Part shown: piece after piece, positions 1 through 4,824 of the stretch
Layout of the letters: each line of letters begins with the position of its first letter
Numbering within the stretch: the stretch's first letter is position 1
Source of the DNA: Oscillospiraceae bacterium
Lineage (GTDB): Bacteria; Bacillota; Clostridia; Oscillospirales; Ruminococcaceae
Assembly (NCBI GenBank): GCA_017394565.1
Contig: JAFPXW010000072.1
Location: 1 to 7,658 of the forward strand
DNA: 7,658 nt
Direction of reading: 5' to 3'
Position numbers and translations under genes: made by a program
The notes under the pieces: model-generated
What the model was told of the DNA's origin: nothing
Databases searched by the model: none
What the model saw: the letters and a program-made list of their open reading frames with translations, nothing else

Positions 1-285
1 AAGGACGTGTTCGGCGACAAGGCTTACGACATCCCGATGTCCTCCATCAAGGCTGCGACCGGTCACACCCTCGCAAGCTGCGGCACGATCGAAGGCATCG
101 CCTGCATCAAGGCGCTCCAGACAGGCATCCTGCCGCCGACCGTTCACTTTGACGAAGCAGATCCGGCGTTGGATCTGAACTATATCCCGAACAAGGCGAT
201 CCAGAAGGACGTCCAGGTGGCGCTTTCTAATTCGTTCGGTTTCGGCGGACACGACTCTACCCTCGTGTTCAGAAAGTATCAGTAA
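1..285 (+). CDS. Beta-ketoacyl-ACP synthase (FabF/KAS II type), C-terminal 94 residues, 5' end outside window
   Basis: Reading frame 1 is open from the first base to the TAA at 283-285. The family condenses an acyl thioester with malonyl-ACP by decarboxylative Claisen condensation in the cytosol. The visible part carries the second half of the thiolase fold: fragment Lys17 and His22 in K-A-A-T-G-H match the catalytic Lys335/His340 pair of E. coli FabF, and residues 77-85 (NSFGFGGHD) match its gating loop, with Phe81 at the place of Phe400. The nucleophilic Cys and the other active-site His (H-G-T motif) lie upstream, so catalytic competence cannot be judged. The gating loop ends in Asp85 where FabB/FabF have Asn. 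The context (ligase, free ACP, type II thioesterase downstream) favours a secondary-metabolism or specialised acyl ketosynthase over housekeeping FabF, but this is inference. A ketosynthase beta/chain-length-factor partner cannot be excluded without the Cys region. Confidence 0.93.
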   Translation, partial: KDVFGDKAYDIPMSSIKAATGHTLASCGTIEGIACIKALQTGILPPTVHFDEADPALDLNYIPNKAIQKDVQVALSNSFGFGGHDSTLVFRKYQ

Positions 286-464
286 TTACAAAAAATCGGG
301 GATCAGCCCGATCTATACTACGCGCTATTTCAAAATATTCAAAGAATATTTTAAGATCCGTCATTTTTGATGGCTGACCGCGCATTGCGCCGCAAAGCGC
401 TCCGTTATACCGCCTCTGCAATAGAGGCGAGTATCTCAATGATATATGGAAAGAAGTTAAGGAT
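286..464 (+). other. 179-bp hairpin-rich gap between ketosynthase and tautomerase genes
   Basis: No convincing gene is present. Four inverted repeats stand in a row. (a) 295-300/307-312 is a 6-bp GC-rich stem followed by T5 only when read on the minus strand. (b) 332-340/344-352 is a 9-bp perfect AT-rich stem with a 3-nt loop. (c) 380-400 is a 21-bp near-palindrome. (d) 411-417/423-429 is a 7-bp perfect GC-rich stem with a 5-nt loop, ending 35 nt before the tautomerase start. No good -35/-10 pair with normal spacing was found on the + strand, and none of the hairpins has a U-tract on the + strand. The region therefore looks more like an intercistronic processing, stability or translation-control element than a terminator or promoter. 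Every other gene junction in the operon is 16 bp or shorter, which makes this gap stand out. Confidence 0.5.
380..400. repeat. 21-bp near-perfect inverted repeat (possible operator or hairpin)
   Basis: Arms 380-389 and 391-400 around a central C at 390 pair at 9 of 10 positions; the only mismatch is A384/A396. The outer ends are GCGC. Such a dyad could bind a dimeric regulator, or fold in RNA as a short-looped hairpin. No particular regulator is recognised and no promoter is evident beside it, so the role is open. Confidence 0.4.
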
Positions 465-818
465 ATGCCGATCGCACAAATGAAGACCAATTACCCGATG
501 GATGCTGCCGCGAAGCGCAGCTTTCTGAGCGAAACGGCTGCACAGATGGCAGAGATCCTCCAGAAGCCTCTGCCGGCTGTGATGGTCATGCTCGATGAAT
601 GCACCATGCATATGAATCAGTCGGAGGATACCACATTTTTTGCGGAATTCCGCTATATTCTGCCGCAGGCCTACGCTGCGGACAAGAGTGCGTTTCTGAA
701 GGTGTTTGCAGATAAGATGCTGACACTCATCCAGAAGCATACCCATGTGAATCCGTACCGGATCTATATGCAGTTCACGGAGATGGACCGTGAAAGTGCA
801 TGGCGTTACATGAAGTAA
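465..818 (+). CDS. MIF-like tautomerase (macrophage migration inhibitory factor family)
   Basis: A 117-residue cytosolic protein of the tautomerase superfamily, whose members use an amino-terminal proline as acid/base for keto-enol tautomerisation. The ATG at 465 is chosen because it is followed directly by Pro2, which becomes Pro1 after Met removal; GGAAAG at 448-453 and AAGG at 459-462 are candidate ribosome binding sites. Numbering from that proline, T7-N8-x-P10 and K33-P34 align with the same features of human MIF (T7-N8-V-P10, K32-P33), Ile64 falls near MIF Ile64, and R98-I-Y100-M-Q102 matches R-V-Y95-I-N97. Pro1, Lys and Tyr of the tautomerase site are thus present, while Asn97 is replaced by Gln. 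The CxxC of MIF is absent and the C-terminal tail ends before the usual W-N-x-S-T-F segment. No signal peptide is seen. It lies 16 bp before the hydrolase gene. The substrate is probably an operon intermediate, which is inference. Some distant relatives are isomerases such as CHMI. Confidence 0.82.
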   Translation: MPIAQMKTNYPMDAAAKRSFLSETAAQMAEILQKPLPAVMVMLDECTMHMNQSEDTTFFAEFRYILPQAYAADKSAFLKVFADKMLTLIQKHTHVNPYRIYMQFTEMDRESAWRYMK

Positions 819-834
819 GAAAGGACATGAGCTA

Positions 835-1962
835 ATGATGAAATGGTCGATCAGAGAACTTTTGAACCCTGTTGTTACCCGTTCCATGCTGTATGGAGCA
901 GATCCGTTTGATACGGAGTATGTCCTCAAGCGCGTGGACGAGATCGACGTGAAAAGCGGCAAGAAGATCCAGTCCGTATGGCTCGGCGAATGGGGAAAGA
1001 AAATCGCACATTACACCAAGCTTCGCGATGAAGCAGAGGCTAAGGGCAACCGCATTTCCGCAAGATCCTATGCGAAGCTCGTGGCGGAGTGCTGCTATGC
1101 GAACTATATGATCAATATTCAGGATCTTGAGCAGAAATTCGAGATCTACAATGCCCTCGCAGACAGCTACAAGCACTATGCGAAGCTTTGCGACAACAAG
1201 ATCGAAGCCGTTGAGATCGAGACGAAATACGGCAAGCTGCCGGCTTACATCCATTTCCCGGATGACGGCACGAAGGGCAGCTATCCGGTGACGATCACCT
1301 ATTCCGGCTTCGGCAGCTGCAAGGAAGAGCTGGATATGCTCGCAAAGCCGCTCAATGAGCGCGGTATCGCAGTCATTACACCGGATATGCCGGGTACCGG
1401 CGGCGCTGTCATCTGGAATCAGATCAAGTGCGGCGGCGATGAGCTGGAGGCTTCCTTCGAGGGCATCTACAAGTTCATCGACAGCCGTGACGACCTCGAC
1501 AGCAGCCGCATTGCCAACTTCGGTCTGTGCATGGGCGGCGGCTACGCGATCCGTGCATCTGCCAAGAAGCAGGATGTCAAGGCTTGCTGCGCACTGTTCC
1601 CGCTGATGATCTACTACTGCACGCACGAGTCCGTTCCGATCTGGATGAAGCGCGGTAAGTGGACTTCCTACCAGACCAACGACGACTATGTGACCAGCAT
1701 GAATATCCTCGCAGAGGGCAACCTCACGACCGATTTCTTCCTGATCCACAGCGATGATGACAACTGGATGACGCACGAGGCTTCCGATGCCCTCTATGCC
1801 AAGGGACTCGGCTACAAGGAGCGCCTGCAGGTCACCGAGAAGCCGGCGTATGTTTCTGAGGAAACCATCATGCACGCAATGCCGGTCGGCGAGCAGTACC
1901 ATTGGGTAAAGCACCTCGCTGCGGACTTCATTGCACAGAGATTGACAGGTGAAAACAAATGA
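835..1962 (+). CDS. FrsA/AYG1-type alpha/beta hydrolase with Cys in the nucleophile elbow
   Basis: A 375-residue protein with an N-terminal mainly helical part (about 1-120) followed by an alpha/beta-hydrolase domain (about 124-372). The region at 157-165 (S-G-F-G-S-C-K-E-E) resembles the conserved G-x-x-S-x-K-E-E segment of the FrsA/2,6-dihydroxypseudooxynicotine-hydrolase group, and P183-D-M-P-G187 the P-D-x-P-G segment. The nucleophile elbow is G230-L-C232-M-G234, with Cys where this group normally has Ser; candidate acid and base are Asp307 or Asp308 (H-S-D-D-D) and His356 (Q-Y-H-W). Known relatives cleave carbon-carbon bonds: fungal AYG1 shortens a heptaketide, and the nicotine-pathway enzyme splits a beta-diketone-like substrate. 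A similar C-C cleaving, deacylating or cyclising role on an acyl chain is inferred here. Start ATG 835 has AAAGGA at 820-825; ATG 838 is an equal alternative. The stop overlaps the next gene by 4 bp. A dienelactone-hydrolase-like Cys enzyme is a possible analogy. Confidence 0.85.
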   Translation: MMKWSIRELLNPVVTRSMLYGADPFDTEYVLKRVDEIDVKSGKKIQSVWLGEWGKKIAHYTKLRDEAEAKGNRISARSYAKLVAECCYANYMINIQDLEQKFEIYNALADSYKHYAKLCDNKIEAVEIETKYGKLPAYIHFPDDGTKGSYPVTITYSGFGSCKEELDMLAKPLNERGIAVITPDMPGTGGAVIWNQIKCGGDELEASFEGIYKFIDSRDDLDSSRIANFGLCMGGGYAIRASAKKQDVKACCALFPLMIYYCTHESVPIWMKRGKWTSYQTNDDYVTSMNILAEGNLTTDFFLIHSDDDNWMTHEASDALYAKGLGYKERLQVTEKPAYVSEETIMHAMPVGEQYHWVKHLAADFIAQRLTGENK

Positions 1963-3518
1963 GCGAACATTTCTTTGATTACTACAGCAAATACGCACAG
2001 CAGACACCGGACAAGGTCCTCCTGCGTATTGATGAGAACACCCTGACCTATCAGGAATTCATGGACAAGACCGCAACGTTCGGTTCTGCCATGCAGAAGC
2101 TCGGCATCGGCCCTGACGATAAAGTCGGTCTGGTCATGCCCAACAGCATTGAGTGGTACGTTGCATTCTGGTCGGCGGTCCGCATCGGCGCACAGCCGGT
2201 TCCGATCGATCCGCAGAGTGGTTCGTTTGAGCTGTCCAAGCTCCTTCCGGCGACGACCGTCAAGATGCTGTTTGTTTCCGAGAAGTACCGCACGAATCAG
2301 ATCATCAGCACCGTACATTCTCTCGTTCCGGAGAAGATCACGCTGAAAAAGGTCGTTTGCTTCGCTGACGAAGGTGTTGTCCCGGCAGAGGATTGCTACA
2401 TTTCTGCTGACGAATTTGCACGCACAATGGGTGAAAAGACCTGCGAGATCTATCAGCCGGAATACCTGCACACCATGTCCCTGGCCTGCACCTCTGGCAG
2501 CACGGGCACACCGAAGATCCTGTCCGTTCCGTCGGGCGGATTCCTTTCGACACAGCGCGACATGGGCGACTATCTGGAATTTACCTCCGATGACGTGATG
2601 ATGCTGGGCATGACGCTCTATCATCAGGGCGGTTTCGGTATGGGTCAGCAGATGGCGCTCAAGGGCGGTACGGTGATGTATCAGCCGCAGTTCAATCCGG
2701 TGACCTTCCTGGAAACCGTTCAGAAGTACAAGGTCAACATCATCCAGCTCACCTCCACACTGGCCAAGGTGCTGCTGTCCACACCGGATTTCGAGAAGTA
2801 CGACCTTTCCAGCGTGCGCATCTGCTATTTTGCAGGTGAGGTACTGCCGAAGGAGATCGCAGATGCCTTCGTGAAGAAGCTGAACATCCGCGTTATCAAC
2901 ATCATCGGTTCTTCAGAGACCTGCACGATGGTCGTCTGGGATTCCGCAAAGGACGGCGACACCGATCCGAGCGATTTCCGCAAGCTGTATTTCACGGATT
3001 ACCGTGTCATTGACGAAAACCGCAACGATGTTGCAGAGGGCGAGACCGGCGAGCTGTGCGTTTACACAGACGGCGTCATTACAGATTATTTCGGCAATCC
3101 GGAGCTTTCTGCTGAAAAGATCCTGACGGACGAGCAGGGCAGAAGATGGTTCTGCACCGGCGACCTCGTGAACAAGCTGCCGAACGGCATCGTTCGTTTT
3201 GCCGGCAGAAGCAAGCGCATCATCAAGCGCGGCGGCAACCTCGTTCACGCAGAGGAGGTCGAGGCTTGCCTGCTGACACACCCGAAGATCGCAGCCGCTG
3301 CTGTCACGGATGAACCGCATCCGGTCATCGGTCAGCAGATCGTGGCTTACATTCAGCCGAAGGGTGACGAGAAGGTCACCAGAGGTGAGCTGGCCCGTTA
3401 TTTCGACGGCAAGCTTTCAGCATACAAGGTGCCGGATAAGGTCGTTCTCGTGGAGGAGATCCCGAAGGACATCGGCAAGATCCAGTTCAAATACCTTAGA
3501 AAAAAGGAGTATCATTAA
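1959..3518 (+). CDS. AMP-forming acyl ligase (ANL superfamily; acyl-CoA/acyl-ACP synthetase)
   Basis: A 519-residue adenylate-forming enzyme that activates a carboxylic acid with ATP to an acyl-adenylate and transfers it to a thiol. All core motifs are visible: the P-loop-like A3 motif T178-S-G-S-T-G-T-P-K186, A5 G317-S-S-E320-T, A7 T-G-D402-L, A8 G-R417-S-K-R with the following R-G-G-N hinge, and the A10 catalytic Lys507 in I-G-K-I-Q. Length and order match stand-alone fatty-acyl or aryl-acid ligases; there is no fused carrier domain. The carrier-protein gene starts 3 nt after its last base, so loading of that ACP is the simplest inference, with CoA as the alternative acceptor. The substrate cannot be read by eye. 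The ATG at 1959 lies in an ATGA overlap with the hydrolase stop, with AGGTGA at 1947-1952 as ribosome binding site, suggesting translational coupling. Confidence 0.95.
   Translation: MSEHFFDYYSKYAQQTPDKVLLRIDENTLTYQEFMDKTATFGSAMQKLGIGPDDKVGLVMPNSIEWYVAFWSAVRIGAQPVPIDPQSGSFELSKLLPATTVKMLFVSEKYRTNQIISTVHSLVPEKITLKKVVCFADEGVVPAEDCYISADEFARTMGEKTCEIYQPEYLHTMSLACTSGSTGTPKILSVPSGGFLSTQRDMGDYLEFTSDDVMMLGMTLYHQGGFGMGQQMALKGGTVMYQPQFNPVTFLETVQKYKVNIIQLTSTLAKVLLSTPDFEKYDLSSVRICYFAGEVLPKEIADAFVKKLNIRVINIIGSSETCTMVVWDSAKDGDTDPSDFRKLYFTDYRVIDENRNDVAEGETGELCVYTDGVITDYFGNPELSAEKILTDEQGRRWFCTGDLVNKLPNGIVRFAGRSKRIIKRGGNLVHAEEVEACLLTHPKIAAAAVTDEPHPVIGQQIVAYIQPKGDEKVTRGELARYFDGKLSAYKVPDKVVLVEEIPKDIGKIQFKYLRKKEYH
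3504..3509 (+). promoter_or_regulatory. Ribosome binding site for the acyl carrier protein, inside the ligase 3' end
   Basis: AAGGAG lies 11 nt before the carrier-protein ATG at 3521 and within the last codons of the ligase gene. It fixes the start of the small protein and is the strongest Shine-Dalgarno sequence in the biosynthetic operon, fitting a carrier protein needed in excess over the enzymes (the last point is inference). Confidence 0.75.
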
Positions 3519-3520
3519 TC

Positions 3521-3772
3521 ATGAACAATCTCGATTGGAATGAATTTACGCAGGTCGTTTCCGATTATGTCGGCGTTGACGCATCCGAGATCACCAGAGA
3601 TACCGACGTTTTTGACGATCTGTATCTGGACTCCCTCGGTCTGTTCGGACTCGGCTCTCATATCACCGAGACCTACAAGCTGAACGTGGCGCTGTCCCTC
3701 GTGGCATCCATCAGCAAGATAGGCGAATTCTTCGACCTGCTCAACGAAAAGGGCACGCCGGTCGAGGCGTAA
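3521..3772 (+). CDS. Free-standing acyl carrier protein
   Basis: An 83-residue acidic protein with the size and helix pattern of acyl carrier proteins. The phosphopantetheine attachment site is Ser38 in Y35-L-D-S-L-G40, the normal D-S-L motif at the start of helix II; conversion to the holo form needs a phosphopantetheinyl transferase not encoded in this window. The preceding F-D-D-L stretch (31-34) is also typical. It lies 2 bp after the acyl ligase stop and 1 bp before the thioesterase start, so the three form a load, carry and edit module. It is more probably the dedicated carrier of this pathway than the housekeeping AcpP, because it is not beside fabD/fabG-type genes here. A carrier for peptide or D-alanine chemistry is less likely given the ketosynthase upstream. 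Confidence 0.92.
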   Translation: MNNLDWNEFTQVVSDYVGVDASEITRDTDVFDDLYLDSLGLFGLGSHITETYKLNVALSLVASISKIGEFFDLLNEKGTPVEA

Positions 3773-3773
3773 G

Positions 3774-4484
3774 ATGACGCTGTTTTTCTTTCCGCACGCA
3801 GGCGGCTCTGCCAAAAGCTATGCGTCGTTCAAGCGATTTCTTCCGAAAGATCTGAACGTCCTCACGCTCGAATTATCCGGCAGGTTCACGCGCAGCAGCG
3901 AGCCGCTTCTGCATGACATCCCGTCGTGCATCACGGATCTGTTCGAGAAGCAGCCGGAGCTGACAGAGCTTGGCCGGGACGGCGATTATGCGGTGTTCGG
4001 GCATAGCATGGGAACGGTGCTGGCGTGCGAATTTGTACGTCAGATCCGCGAAAAAGGGCTTCCGGCACCGAAGCACGTCTTTCTGTCGAGCAAGAACGCA
4101 CCCGATGAGGGACTGCATTGCTTCGGCGAGATCGAGAATGCGACGGATGAGGAGATCATTGCGTTTTTTGCGAAAAACAGCATGACCTCGGCGCCGGTCA
4201 TTCCCGATGCGGAACTTGCGGCGCAGCTGAACCGGATTCTTTGCAATGACGTGCGCATGGCCGAGCGCTATGAGGTCACGCCGGACGAGGTACAGTTCGG
4301 ATGCGATCTGACGGTGATCTACGGCACGGAGGATCCGATGCTGCAAACGGCCGATATGCACGGCTGGGCGCGGTTCACGGACAAGTCCTGCGACGTGAAG
4401 CGCTTTAGCGGCGGACATTTTTATTACACAGAGCATAAGGAAGCAGTCTGTGCGATCATTCGTGAAACGCTCGGACTTGCGTGA
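3774..4484 (+). CDS. Type II thioesterase (GrsT/SrfAD-like editing thioesterase)
   Basis: A 236-residue alpha/beta hydrolase, the usual size for external thioesterases that strip stalled or wrong acyl groups from carrier proteins. The family N-terminus P7-H-A-G-G-S12 is present, as are the nucleophile elbow G76-H-S78-M-G80, the acid Asp187 (G-T-E-D-P-M) and the base His215 (G-G-H-F-Y). The ATG at 3774 is 1 bp after the carrier-protein stop; only a weak GAGG (3764-3767) precedes it, so translation probably depends on coupling to the upstream gene. It is the last gene of the operon and is followed directly by a hairpin terminator. Type II thioesterases are typical of polyketide and nonribosomal-peptide loci, which is the main argument that this is specialised metabolism. 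It could alternatively act as the chain-release enzyme, since no fused thioesterase is visible. Confidence 0.93.
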   Translation: MTLFFFPHAGGSAKSYASFKRFLPKDLNVLTLELSGRFTRSSEPLLHDIPSCITDLFEKQPELTELGRDGDYAVFGHSMGTVLACEFVRQIREKGLPAPKHVFLSSKNAPDEGLHCFGEIENATDEEIIAFFAKNSMTSAPVIPDAELAAQLNRILCNDVRMAERYEVTPDEVQFGCDLTVIYGTEDPMLQTADMHGWARFTDKSCDVKRFSGGHFYYTEHKEAVCAIIRETLGLA

Positions 4485-4493
4485 CAAAACAAA

Positions 4494-4536
4494 CCGGAGA
4501 GTCAGTCGTGTGGTGCGGCTGACTCTCCGGCTTTTA
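4494..4536 (+). terminator. Intrinsic terminator of the biosynthetic operon (probably bidirectional)
   Basis: The inverted repeat 4494-4505/4519-4530 is a perfect 12-bp GC-rich stem that can extend inward by three pairs (one G-U), followed by CTTTTAT. It starts 10 nt after the thioesterase stop codon. The A-rich stretch before it (ACAAAACAAA) gives a U-rich tail when read from the other strand, so it may also stop transcripts coming from the right. Confidence 0.9.
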
Positions 4537-4583
4537 TGTAGGGGTGGGAGCTGTCAAAATTTGAGTGTACAGGCGATTCCTGT

Positions 4584-4625
4584 AAAAAAAGCGCTGGAAT
4601 ACGGGCATGAACCGTATTCCAGCGC
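4584..4625 (-). terminator. Long hairpin terminator read from the minus strand
   Basis: Arms 4591-4604 and 4612-4625 form a perfect 14-bp stem with a 7-nt loop. On the minus strand it is followed by seven U residues (4590-4584), the classic layout of an intrinsic terminator; on the plus strand the tail is only CTTTG. It lies about 190 bp beyond the gltD stop, so it may end gltBD messages that run through, or end a short transcript from the promoter-like sequence just upstream of it. Confidence 0.85.
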
Positions 4626-4644
4626 CTTTGCTGTTTACATATAT

Positions 4645-4673
4645 AGTGTATCACATTTCCGGCAGATTGTCAA
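4645..4673 (-). promoter_or_regulatory. Sigma-A-type promoter-like sequence pointing leftward
   Basis: Read on the minus strand, a perfect TTGACA (4673-4668) is followed after 17 nt by TACACT (4650-4645), which matches the -10 consensus at 4 of 6 positions and runs into further TA-rich sequence. Transcription would start near 4638 and meet the long hairpin terminator within about 15 nt, giving a product of roughly 55 nt. It carries no gene, so either a very short RNA or a chance match is possible. Confidence 0.45.
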
Positions 4674-4802
4674 GTGCAAAATTGCAAACGCAGGGAACCA
4701 CATTTCAGACAGCTTTCACAAGTCAGCAAGAATAGATAGCTCCTGGCATTGCAAAATATAGTCAGAACCGCATGGACTTTCGATTTTTTTGCAAATTGAC
4801 GT

Positions 4803-4824
4803 GATTTTTATAAGATTTTTATAA
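4803..4824. repeat. 11-bp tandem duplication across the gltD stop codon
   Basis: The unit GATTTTTATAA occurs twice head to tail at 4803-4813 and 4814-4824. The second copy supplies the last Leu codon and the TAA stop of gltD; the first copy lies just beyond. It looks like a slippage duplication with no expected function. Confidence 0.85.

Larger units (their letters stand above)
4531..4818. other. Gene-free convergent boundary between the biosynthetic operon and gltBD
   Basis: No credible coding region lies in this interval; the open frame across it has no ribosome binding site or family similarity. It holds a small hairpin (4568-4573/4579-4584), a long hairpin with a minus-strand U-tract (4591-4625), a minus-strand promoter-like sequence (4645-4673) and an AT-rich stretch from about 4675 onward in which TTGCAAA recurs (in the stretches near 4682-4689, 4748-4755 and 4790-4796). 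A tandem duplication of 11 bases lies at 4803-4824. Base composition is clearly more AT-rich than either flanking operon. No strong terminator is seen immediately after the gltD stop. Confidence 0.6.

Noticed and set aside
190..192. Apparent loss of a catalytic His in the ketosynthase (Asn in Y-I-P-N where FabF has V-P-H)
   Set aside because: Counting back from the FabF C-terminus places that His at 382, which is not catalytic; the catalytic His340 corresponds to the intact T-G-H at fragment residue 22.
295..312. Possible terminator after the ketosynthase gene
   Set aside because: The stem is only 6 bp and has no U-run on the plus strand; its T-rich tail is on the minus strand, where no gene needs termination here.
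370..483. 37-codon basic ORF in the gap before the tautomerase, overlapping its start
   Set aside because: No ribosome binding site before its ATG, no recognisable motif, and it runs through the inverted repeats; the overlapping frame with Pro2 is the real gene.
465..818. Tautomerase as a secreted host-cytokine mimic
   Set aside because: No signal peptide, no CxxC, and the gene sits inside a biosynthetic operon; a metabolic role is simpler.
827..835. Two-codon mini-ORF (ATG AGC TAA) overlapping the hydrolase start
   Set aside because: The AAGGA ribosome binding site is only about 2 nt from this ATG but well placed for 835, so the mini-ORF is probably accidental.
832..2007. 391-codon minus-strand open frame opposite the hydrolase gene
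   Set aside because: It is a shadow of the hydrolase/ligase coding strand: no recognisable family motifs and composition typical of antisense third-position bias, while the plus frame has clear catalytic motifs and operon spacing.
4450..4761. 103-codon plus-strand open frame across the intergenic boundary
   Set aside because: It overlaps the thioesterase end, both terminator hairpins and AT-rich spacer, and has no ribosome binding site or family signature.
4531..4818. CRISPR array, tRNA or insertion-sequence remnant in the boundary
   Set aside because: No regularly spaced repeats, no cloverleaf or CCA-type end, and no transposase-like frame or terminal inverted repeats were seen; the hairpins are adequately explained as terminators.
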